Shown here piece after piece: positions 57,598 to 64,000 of a stretch of 64,000 bases of DNA. A program made the position numbers and the translations under genes. Below the pieces are notes generated by a model, which searched no databases, had not been told where the DNA came from, and worked only from the letters and a program-made list of their open reading frames with translations. The stretch's first letter is position 1. Each line of letters opens with the position of its first letter. Origin of the DNA: Fodinibacter luteus. GTDB lineage: Bacteria > Actinomycetota > Actinomycetes > Actinomycetales > Dermatophilaceae. The stretch lies in contig NZ_BAABGM010000008.1 of the NCBI RefSeq assembly GCF_039541575.1, forward strand, positions 62,001-126,000, in the 5' to 3' direction.

Positions 57598-57611
57598 CTG
57601 AGGTACCTCAG
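57598..57611. promoter_or_regulatory. Perfect 14-bp palindrome, operator candidate
   Basis: CTGAGGTACCTCAG is fully symmetric, and a further CCTCAG half-site lies about 50 bp downstream near 57660. It lies upstream of the small ORF and the LuxR-family regulator. Confidence 0.5.
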
Positions 57612-57683
57612 GCGTGCCGACGGCCGACGGGATACGCCGCCTGCCCGATGTGCCGCCCCACCTCAGCGGACGAGATTGGGTCG

Positions 57684-57706
57684 TGCCGGGAGAGACGCTC
57701 CCGGCA
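57684..57706 (+). promoter_or_regulatory. Hairpin just before the small ORF ribosome-binding site
   Basis: TGCCGGGAG (57684-57692) pairs with CTCCCGGCA (57698-57706) around AGACG. It ends 9 nt before AGGAG (57716-57720). It may attenuate transcription or stabilise the message. Confidence 0.45.
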
Positions 57707-57725
57707 GCAGACACCAGGAGTGACC

Positions 57726-57929
57726 GTGAACACCTACGCGGACCAGCTCTTCCTCCGGGCCGAGATCGACCGTCGCCTCGAGCTGTTCGGGCTCGCCGAC
57801 GCCCGGCATCCCTCGCACCGGCCGGCCGCGCGCCGCCGCCGACTGTTCCACCTGGCCCGCCGGGTGCGGCGGGTCCTGCGGCCGGCACCGGCCGGCATCC
57901 CCGCCCCGGGCCGGCCCCGCCACCCGTGA
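57726..57929 (+). CDS. Small Arg-rich protein, function unknown
   Basis: The ORF has a good ribosome-binding site (AGGAG, 5-nt spacing) and GTG start, giving 67 residues: an acidic/helical N-terminal half (MNTYADQLFLRAEIDRRLEL) and a strongly basic second half (RRRRLFHLARRVRRVLRP). I do not recognise a family. The combination could be a small nucleic-acid or membrane-associated peptide. It stands 31 bp before the LuxR-type regulator and after a palindrome and hairpin, so it may be co-regulated with it. Its good ribosome-binding site and upstream structures argue that it is a real gene. Confidence 0.6.
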   Translation: MNTYADQLFLRAEIDRRLELFGLADARHPSHRPAARRRRLFHLARRVRRVLRPAPAGIPAPGRPRHP

Positions 57930-57948
57930 CCCCGGCCCCGACCGGTGC

Positions 57949-57954
57949 CATGAT
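57949..57954 (+). promoter_or_regulatory. -10-like box, possibly leaderless LuxR-family gene
   Basis: CATGAT ends 6 nt before GTG 57961, with no Shine-Dalgarno sequence. The first base differs from the TAnnnT consensus, as in the serine hydrolase and whiA boxes. Confidence 0.3.
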
Positions 57955-57960
57955 CGAGCC

Positions 57961-60849
57961 GTGCCGCCTCGTTCCGTGACCGAGCTCGTCGGCCGCCGGG
58001 AGGAGGTCCACCGCGTCGTCGAGGCCCTGGGCTGGGACGACGGGGGAGGTGGGTCCGTCCTCGTCGGCGGCGATGCCGGCATCGGCAAGACCGCCCTCGT
58101 CGGGCACGTCGTGCACCGCGACCCCGCCCGCCGCACGCTCCTCGGGCACTGCGTGGGCGAGGTGGGCCCGAGCCTGCCGTACCTGCCCTTCGTCGAGATG
58201 TTCGCGGCCCTCGACACCCGGGAGCGGGGGCTCGTGGACGACCTCGTCGTCGACCACCCGGGCCTCGTGCCGCTCGTGCCACGGGCGGCGTCGGGGGCCC
58301 GGGCCGACCCGGTGCGCTCCGAGCTCGTCGAGGCGGTCCACGCCGTGCTCGCCGACCTCGGCCGGCGCGCGCCGCTGCTCGTCGTCGTCGAGGACGTCCA
58401 CTGGGCCGACGAGTCGACCCGCGAGCTGCTCACCCTGCTCTTCACCCGCGGCGCCCCCGACGGGATCGGGCTCCTCGCGACCTACCGCAGCGACGACGTC
58501 CACCGGCGGCACCCGCTCGCCGGGACCCTCGCGGTGTGGTCCCGGCTCCCGGCCCTGACCCGCGTCGAGCTCGGGCCGCTGCCCGACGCCGACCTGCGCA
58601 GCATCGTGCGGCGGGCCGGGGCCGACCTCAGCGAGGACGTCGTCGACGAGGTCGCCCGGCGGGCCGAGGGGAACGCCTTCTTCGCCGAGGAGCTCGCCGC
58701 GGCCGCCGGCGACCGCGCGGGGTCCGGCCCAGCCGACCTCGCCCGGCTCCTGCTCACCCGGGTCGACCGGCTCGACGACGCGGCCCAGGGCGTCGTGCGG
58801 GTCGCCGCGGTCATCGGCCGGCGGGTGCCGCACGCCCTCCTCGAGCGGGTCGCGGGCGTCGAGCCCGCGGTGCTGCGGGCCTGCCTGCGCTCGGCGGTCG
58901 AGCACCACGTCCTCGAGCCCCGGGGGGAGCGTGGCTACGAGTTCCGTCACGCGCTGCTGGCCGAGGCCGTCACGGACGACCTCCTGCCGACGGAGCGCCT
59001 CCAGCTGCACCGCGCCTGCGCGGACGCCCTGCGCGACGACCCCACCCTCGGGACCGCCGCCGACCTCGCCCGTCACGCCCTGGCCTCCGGCGACCGCGAG
59101 GCGGCGCTCACGGCATCCGTGCGGGCGGGGGACGCCGCCCGGAGGATGGGTGGGCCGGCGGAGGCCCTGACCCACTACGAGACGGCGCTCACCCTCGCCC
59201 TGTCCGGGGACGACCCCGGCGCCGGTCACCGGCTCACCCTGCGAGCCGCGGCCGCCGCCAACGGCAGCGGCCGCACCGGCCGGGCGATGGCGCTCCTGCG
59301 AGCCAGGCTCGCCACCGACCTGCCCACGGCGCACGAGCGCGCGGAGCTGCTGTGCGGCCTCGCACTCGCGGCCCGGATGACCGAGGAGCGGGTCGACCGG
59401 CTCGCCCTCACCCGGGAGGCCCTCGACCTGCTGGGCCCGGACGCCCCGGTCGGCCTGCGCGTCGGGGTCCTGACCCGCCGGGCGGAGGCGCTCATGGACG
59501 GCGGTGCCCACGCGGAGGCCCTCGCCGTCGCCGACGAGGCCATGGCCCTGGCCGTCGAGCACGACCTCACGGTCGACCGCACCGACCTCGCGTCGATCCT
59601 CGCCCGGCTCAGCGAGACCGCCGGGGACCCGGGCGAGTCGATCCGCCGGCTCGAGGGTGCCGTCGCCGCGTGGACGAGCGCCCCCGACCTCGCCCTGCTG
59701 CGCGCGATGCACATCCTCGCGTCGGTGCACTACCGCCAGGGCGACCACGCTGCCGCCCTGGCCGCCTTCGAGCGCACCCTCGCCGAGGCGCGCCGTGCCG
59801 GCCTCGAGTGGTCGGTCTACGGGGTCGACACGCGGGCGATGGCGGTGACGACGGCCTACGAGATGGGGGAGTGGGAGCACGCGATGCGCCTGGCCGACCA
59901 CGCCGCGGAGGTGGGGATGCCGGCCTGGGCGGTCGCGAGCGTCGACGCGGCCGCCGCGGGGGTGCGCGCCGCCCGGGGGGAGGTGGGCGCCGAGGACCTG
60001 CTCGCCGCGACCCGCCCGTGGTGGCCCGAGGACGGCCGGATCGCGGTGCAGTCGGGGGCCGCGGCCCTCGACCTGCTCGGCCGGGCCGGCGACGTCGACC
60101 GGATGCTGGCCCTGCACGCCGAGGTCGTCGGGTTCCTCCGACAGATCTGGGGCGAGGGGCGGGTGGCCGCGGAGGTCCGTCTCGCGGCGATCGTCACGGG
60201 CCACCTCGCGTCGGCCGTGCGAGGCGCGCCGACGGGCCGACGGGCCGGGCTGCGGGCCGAGGCGGAGCGCCTCGCCGCCGAGGCCGCGGCCGTCTGGGGC
60301 GAGGGGTCGGTGCTGTCCGCGCCCACCTCCGAGGGGCGGGCCTGGCAGGTCCGCGCCCGGGCCGAGCTCGAGCGGGTGCGGTGGGCGTGCGGGGAGGCCG
60401 TCGCCGTCAGCGACCTCGTCGGCCTGTGGCGCTCGGTCGTCGACCTCTTCGACGGGCACGGCGAGCCCTACGAGGGGGCGCGGGCCAGGGGTCGCCTCGC
60501 CGAGGTGCTGCTCGCGGCGGGTGACCCGGCCGCCGACGAGGTGCTCCGCTCCGCGCGCGCGACGGCCCGCTCGCTGCGCGCCGGCCCCCTCGAGGAGTCC
60601 CTCGGCCGGCTCGGCTCCCGGCCGGCGGCGACCGGCCCCACCGGCCTCACCGCGCGCGAGGCGGAGGTTCTGGGCCTGCTGGCCCGGGGTCGGTCGAACG
60701 GGGAGATCGGCCGCGCGCTGTTCATCAGCACGAAGACGGCGAGCGTCCACGTGTCGCACATCCTCGCCAAGCTCGGCGTCGCCTCCCGCGGCGAGGCGGT
60801 GGCCCGGGCCCGGGCCCTCGGGCTCCTCGCGGACGACGCCGCCTCCTAG
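57961..60849 (+). CDS. Large AAA-type LuxR-family (LAL/MalT-like) transcriptional regulator
   Basis: The 962-residue protein has an N-terminal AAA/NB-ARC-like ATPase: Walker A GGDAGIGKTALVG with K43 and Walker B PLLVVVEDVHWADEST near residue 145. A long helical TPR-like sensor region spans about 350-850 (repeats such as GGPAEALTHYETALTLALSG). A C-terminal LuxR helix-turn-helix lies near residues 895-955 (LTAREAEVLGLLARGRSNGE, then KTASVHVSHILAKLGV). Such LAL proteins are activators that bind an effector and ATP. Its position upstream of the catalase suggests control of that gene or of the small ORF, but the ligand and targets are unknown. Confidence 0.9.
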   Translation: MPPRSVTELVGRREEVHRVVEALGWDDGGGGSVLVGGDAGIGKTALVGHVVHRDPARRTLLGHCVGEVGPSLPYLPFVEMFAALDTRERGLVDDLVVDHPGLVPLVPRAASGARADPVRSELVEAVHAVLADLGRRAPLLVVVEDVHWADESTRELLTLLFTRGAPDGIGLLATYRSDDVHRRHPLAGTLAVWSRLPALTRVELGPLPDADLRSIVRRAGADLSEDVVDEVARRAEGNAFFAEELAAAAGDRAGSGPADLARLLLTRVDRLDDAAQGVVRVAAVIGRRVPHALLERVAGVEPAVLRACLRSAVEHHVLEPRGERGYEFRHALLAEAVTDDLLPTERLQLHRACADALRDDPTLGTAADLARHALASGDREAALTASVRAGDAARRMGGPAEALTHYETALTLALSGDDPGAGHRLTLRAAAAANGSGRTGRAMALLRARLATDLPTAHERAELLCGLALAARMTEERVDRLALTREALDLLGPDAPVGLRVGVLTRRAEALMDGGAHAEALAVADEAMALAVEHDLTVDRTDLASILARLSETAGDPGESIRRLEGAVAAWTSAPDLALLRAMHILASVHYRQGDHAAALAAFERTLAEARRAGLEWSVYGVDTRAMAVTTAYEMGEWEHAMRLADHAAEVGMPAWAVASVDAAAAGVRAARGEVGAEDLLAATRPWWPEDGRIAVQSGAAALDLLGRAGDVDRMLALHAEVVGFLRQIWGEGRVAAEVRLAAIVTGHLASAVRGAPTGRRAGLRAEAERLAAEAAAVWGEGSVLSAPTSEGRAWQVRARAELERVRWACGEAVAVSDLVGLWRSVVDLFDGHGEPYEGARARGRLAEVLLAAGDPAADEVLRSARATARSLRAGPLEESLGRLGSRPAATGPTGLTAREAEVLGLLARGRSNGEIGRALFISTKTASVHVSHILAKLGVASRGEAVARARALGLLADDAAS

Positions 60850-60904
60850 GGGCCCGGGTGCCACACGGCATCGGTCACCGCCGTCCGCGCCTGACGACGC
60901 CGTG

Positions 60905-60932
60905 GCGAATAGGGGCAGGTCGGCGCGGGTAG
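60905..60932 (+). promoter_or_regulatory. katE promoter candidate
   Basis: GGGTAG (60927-60932) follows GCGAAT (60905-60910) after a 16-nt spacer, an arrangement loosely like stress-sigma promoters (GTTT...GGGTA). It ends 9 nt before ATG 60942 with no Shine-Dalgarno sequence, so the message would be nearly leaderless. Confidence 0.3.
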
Positions 60933-60941
60933 ACGTCCCCC

Positions 60942-63161
60942 ATGAGCACCGATGACGCAGCCCGTCCCACTCCGCCCCCCGGCGCCCCGACGCACGCCGC
61001 CGCCCCGCTCGAGGAGCCGACCTCGCCGCGGGAGCCCCTGCCGCCCAAGCCCGAGCAGCAGTCCCCGGTGCCCACCACCCCGACGGGAGCCCCGCTCGAT
61101 GCCGAGCCCACGGACATGGCCCAGCAGGGGGCCTTCCTCACGACGTCGACCGGCACCCGTCTGCGCGACACGGACCACTCGCTCAAGGCCGGGTCACGCG
61201 GGCCGACCCTGCTCGAGGACCACCACCTGCGCGAGAAGATCACCCACTTCGACCACGAGCGCATCCCCGAGCGGGTCGTCCACGCCCGCGGCGCCGGAGC
61301 ACACGGGGTGTTCGTCGGCAACGGCGCCGCCGCCGACCTGACGAGCGCGGCGTTCCTGCGCGAGGGTGTCGAGACGCCGGTGTTCGTCCGCTTCTCGACG
61401 GTCATCGGCTCGCGCGGCTCCGCCGACACGGTGCGCGACACCCGCGGCTTCGCGACGAAGTTCTACACGACGGAGGGCGTCTTCGACCTCGTCGGCAACA
61501 ACATGCCGGTCTTCTTCATCCAGGACGGGATCAAGTTCCCCGACGTCGTCCACGCCGCGAAGTGGCACCCGGACCGGGAGATCCCGCAGGCCCAGACGGC
61601 GCACGACACGTTCTGGGACTTCGTGTCGCTGCACACCGAGGCCCAGCACCACACGATCTGGGCGATGTCGGACCGGGCCATCCCCCGTTCCTACCGGATG
61701 ATGGAGGGCTTCGGCGTCCACACCTTCCGGCTCACCGCGTCCGATGGAAGCACCACGCTCGTGAAGTTCCACTGGAAGCCGCTCCTCGGGGTCCACTCAC
61801 TCGTGTGGGAGGAGACCCAGATGATCGCCGGGGTCGACCCGGACTTCCACCGTCGTGACCTCTACGACTCGATCGAGGCCGGCGCGTACCCCCAGTGGGA
61901 GCTCGGCATCCAGGTCTTCGAGGACACCGAGGAGCAGGTGTTCGAGGGCATCGACCTGCTCGACCCGACCAAGCTCGTGCCCGAGGAGCTGGCTCCGGTG
62001 CAGCCCATCGGCATCCTCACCCTGAGCGGCACCCCGACGAACTTCTTCGCCGAGTCCGAGCAGGTCGCGTTCCACGTCGGCCACCTCGTGCCGGGCATCG
62101 CGGTGACCGACGACCCGCTCCTGCAGACCCGCCTGTTCTCCTACGTCGACACCCAGCTGACCCGGCTCGGCGGGCCGAACTTCAACCAGCTGCCGATCAA
62201 CCGGACCCACGCCCCCGTCAACGACATGCTCCGCGACGGGATGCACCAGAGCGCCGTCCACGGCGGGGTCGCGCCCTACAAGCCGAACACCCTCGACGGT
62301 GGCTGCCCCTTCGTCGCCGGGGACGCCGAGAACGCCTATGTCGACGTGCCGAGGGCCGTCCCCGCGAAGAGCCGGACCGTGCGCGAGCTGCCGGCGTCCT
62401 TCGACGACCACTACAGCCAGGCGCGGCTGTTCTGGCTGAGCATGACCCCGGTCGAGCAGGACCACATCGTGCAGGCCTACACCTTCGAGCTCGGCAAGTG
62501 CTACGACGAGACGATCCGCCGGCGTCAGGTCGACTGCCTGACCCGGATCGACGGCCGGCTCGCGGCCTCGGTCGCGGCGGGGCTCGGTCTGCCCGAGCCC
62601 ACCGCGGCAGAGGCGCAGCCGGGCGACACCGCCCCGAGCCCTGCGCTGTCGCAGCTCGGCGAGGAGTGGCCGGTCGAGGGTCGCACGGTCGGCGTCGTCG
62701 TCGACGAGGACGCCGACCCCGACGTCGCCGCTGCCGTCGTCGCGGCCCTCGCGGAGGCGGGCACCGTCCCGCTCCTCGTCGCGCCGCGCGGCGGCCCCGT
62801 CTGGCCGGACCGGGCCGAGGTCGCCCACCGCACCCTCCTCACGGCGCGGTCGGTCGAGTTCGACGCCGTCGTCCTCGTCTCGGTGCCGCCCCCGGCTCCG
62901 AACGCCCTGCAACCGCTCGACACCAAGGCCGCCGCCGTCGCCACACCGGCCGTCGACGCGCGGGTCAGCCTCCTCGTCGACGAGGTCTACCGCCACGCGA
63001 AGGCGATCGGGATCGTCGGTGGGGCCGACACCGCGACCGCGGTCGGCCTCAGCGAGGCGGTGCCGGGCGTCCACGTCGGCTCGGCCGACGCCGTCGTGGA
63101 GGACCTCCTCGCGAGCATGCGACGGCACCGCGTCTGGGAACGCTTCGCCACCTCGTCGTGA
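60942..63161 (+). CDS. katE: Large-subunit monofunctional catalase (HPII type)
   Basis: The 739-residue protein is a clade 2 (large-subunit) catalase. The catalytic His is H114 (RVVHARGAGAHG), the conserved Asn is in VGNNMPVFFIQD near residue 186, and the heme ligand is Y401 in RLFSYVDTQLTRLGG. A C-terminal flavodoxin/GATase1-like domain from about residue 580 (GRTVGVVVDEDADPDVAA onward) is the usual extra domain of this clade. The Pro/Thr-rich N-terminus is extended. It breaks down hydrogen peroxide and needs the heme supplied nearby by ctaA/ctaB-related metabolism only indirectly. It lies between the LAL regulator and ctaA. Confidence 0.96.
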   Translation: MSTDDAARPTPPPGAPTHAAAPLEEPTSPREPLPPKPEQQSPVPTTPTGAPLDAEPTDMAQQGAFLTTSTGTRLRDTDHSLKAGSRGPTLLEDHHLREKITHFDHERIPERVVHARGAGAHGVFVGNGAAADLTSAAFLREGVETPVFVRFSTVIGSRGSADTVRDTRGFATKFYTTEGVFDLVGNNMPVFFIQDGIKFPDVVHAAKWHPDREIPQAQTAHDTFWDFVSLHTEAQHHTIWAMSDRAIPRSYRMMEGFGVHTFRLTASDGSTTLVKFHWKPLLGVHSLVWEETQMIAGVDPDFHRRDLYDSIEAGAYPQWELGIQVFEDTEEQVFEGIDLLDPTKLVPEELAPVQPIGILTLSGTPTNFFAESEQVAFHVGHLVPGIAVTDDPLLQTRLFSYVDTQLTRLGGPNFNQLPINRTHAPVNDMLRDGMHQSAVHGGVAPYKPNTLDGGCPFVAGDAENAYVDVPRAVPAKSRTVRELPASFDDHYSQARLFWLSMTPVEQDHIVQAYTFELGKCYDETIRRRQVDCLTRIDGRLAASVAAGLGLPEPTAAEAQPGDTAPSPALSQLGEEWPVEGRTVGVVVDEDADPDVAAAVVAALAEAGTVPLLVAPRGGPVWPDRAEVAHRTLLTARSVEFDAVVLVSVPPPAPNALQPLDTKAAAVATPAVDARVSLLVDEVYRHAKAIGIVGGADTATAVGLSEAVPGVHVGSADAVVEDLLASMRRHRVWERFATSS

Positions 63162-63183
63162 GGGCGGCCTCCTCCGGGTCGCC

Positions 63184-64000
63184 CTACGTGCTGACCGCGC
63201 CGGTGCGTCGGCGCAGCGCGAGGATGCCGTGGGTCAGCGCGACGACGAGGAGCGTCGCCCCGAGCATGTGGGCGATGACGAGTGCCTCGGGCAGGTCGGT
63301 GAAGTACTGGACGTAGCCGACGACGCCCTGGGCGAGCGCCACCCCGAGGACGACGAGCCAGGCCCGCGCGGGACCCTGCGCGGCGCCCGCGGTGAGCCGG
63401 GCGGCGAGCCACGTCGCCACGACGAGGCCGAGGAAGAGCATGACGACGTCGGCGTGCAGCCACGACACGGTGCGCGCGTCGAGGCCGAACCGGGCGGGTT
63501 CGTCGGCGTCGCCGGAGTGCGGGCCCGACCCGGTGACGACGGTGCCGAGGACGAGCACGAGCCCCGCGACCGCGCAGGTGGCCCACGCGAGGCGGCTCAC
63601 GAGGACGGGGACGAGCGGGACCGGGGCCACGGCATCCTCGTGCCGGGCGAACCACAGGTAGGACGCGGCCGCGACGAGCCCCATCGACACGAGGAAGTGC
63701 GCGGCCACCGTCGCGGGGTGCAGGCCGAGGAGCACGGTGGCGCCCCCGAGCACGGCCTGCCCGACGACCCCTGCGAGGACGAGGACCGAGGCGACCTTCA
63801 TCGCCCGGCGCGGTGCCCAGCGCCACACGGCGACGACCGTCGCGAGGGCGAGCAGCCCGAGCACCCCGGTCAGCGTGCGGTTGCCGAACTCGATGTACTT
63901 GTGGAAGCCCTCGGCCTGCTCGAGCGTCGGCGTGATCGACCCGTCGACGCACTCCGGCCACGTCGGGCAGCCGAGCCCGCTGCCCGTGACGCGCACGAGC
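63184..64000 (-). CDS. ctaA: Heme A synthase (CtaA/COX15), start truncated by the window
   Basis: The visible part (about 272 residues) reads from the window edge: VRVTGSGLGCPTWPEC, with the conserved Cys motif, then HKYIEFGNRTLTGVLG with a heme-ligand His, HPATVAAHFLVSMGL and the C-terminal ALVIAHMLGATLLVVALTHG with the second ligand pair. At least seven spans remain. The enzyme oxidises the methyl group of heme O to give heme A for cytochrome c oxidase, following CtaB. Its start is beyond base 64000. It is convergent with katE, with a 22-bp gap. Confidence 0.93.
   Translation of the reverse strand, partial: LVRVTGSGLGCPTWPECVDGSITPTLEQAEGFHKYIEFGNRTLTGVLGLLALATVVAVWRWAPRRAMKVASVLVLAGVVGQAVLGGATVLLGLHPATVAAHFLVSMGLVAAASYLWFARHEDAVAPVPLVPVLVSRLAWATCAVAGLVLVLGTVVTGSGPHSGDADEPARFGLDARTVSWLHADVVMLFLGLVVATWLAARLTAGAAQGPARAWLVVLGVALAQGVVGYVQYFTDLPEALVIAHMLGATLLVVALTHGILALRRRTGAVST

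Overview
This window is a very GC-rich, densely packed actinobacterial chromosome segment. Nearly every codon ends in G or C, GTG starts are common, and the gene set is diagnostic: whiA, rbpA, an ANTAR response regulator of the PdtaR type, opcA, a mycothiol-dependent maleylpyruvate isomerase-like protein, a DUF222/HNH '13E12-type' gene and a CoaE-GrpB fusion. The gene order and the near absence of mobile DNA suggest a member of the Micrococcales, perhaps near the Intrasporangiaceae, but the family assignment is inference. I see no prophage, insertion sequence, integron or CRISPR array. The window looks like a chromosomal core region with regulatory and repeat features of interest in its gaps.

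Layout. 1-6.5 kb: the end of gltB, then gltD (glutamate synthase), then pyk. 6.5-12.2 kb: tRNA-Leu(CAA) fused head to tail with pdtaR, a DUF554 membrane protein, a GNAT acetyltransferase, a hotdog thioesterase and polA. 12.2-16.6 kb: a two-gene operon of an unknown polytopic membrane protein and a secreted, membrane-anchored protein built from L-x-x-G heptads, preceded by an attenuator-like hairpin, then a methyltransferase. 16.6-25.2 kb: rpsA, a serine hydrolase, coaE-grpB, a DUF222/HNH gene and uvrB. 25.3-32 kb: a TerC protein, an EamA permease, a metallo-hydrolase/MDMPI pair and uvrA with a long basic tail. 32-38 kb: a branched-chain amino-acid ABC operon livKHMGF on the minus strand. 38-47.4 kb: a Tat lipoprotein Rieske protein, then the classic actinobacterial run uvrC-rapZ-yvcK-whiA-gap-pgk-tpiA-secG-rbpA. 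47.5-56.5 kb: a translationally coupled minus-strand operon tkt-tal-pgi-zwf-opcA-pgl-DUF3806. 56.6-64 kb: ctaB, a tiny Arg-rich ORF, a giant LuxR/MalT-like regulator, a large-subunit catalase and the start-truncated ctaA.

How the parts work together. The window holds much of central carbon metabolism: gap, pgk, tpiA, pyk and pgi, plus both branches of the pentose phosphate pathway. LacI/GalR-type operator candidates lie in front of both pyk and gap. It also holds all of the UvrABC nucleotide-excision repair system plus PolA. Heme A synthesis (ctaB and ctaA) flanks the catalase and regulator.

The strongest non-textbook signals are these: (i) a recurring TAnnnT box placed exactly 6-7 nt before the start codon of many genes, including uvrA, uvrB, uvrC and polA, which implies leaderless transcripts; (ii) a 9-mer, GGATGCCGT, far more frequent than composition predicts, which overrides normal codon choice and forms the uvrA terminator stem; (iii) a ~207-bp element with ~34-bp imperfect inverted ends and seven AACCT half-sites between uvrA and livF; (iv) a 29-bp tandem repeat that begins at the uvrA stop codon; (v) the heptad-repeat surface operon with its attenuator; (vi) a tRNA 3' end separated from an ATG by one base.
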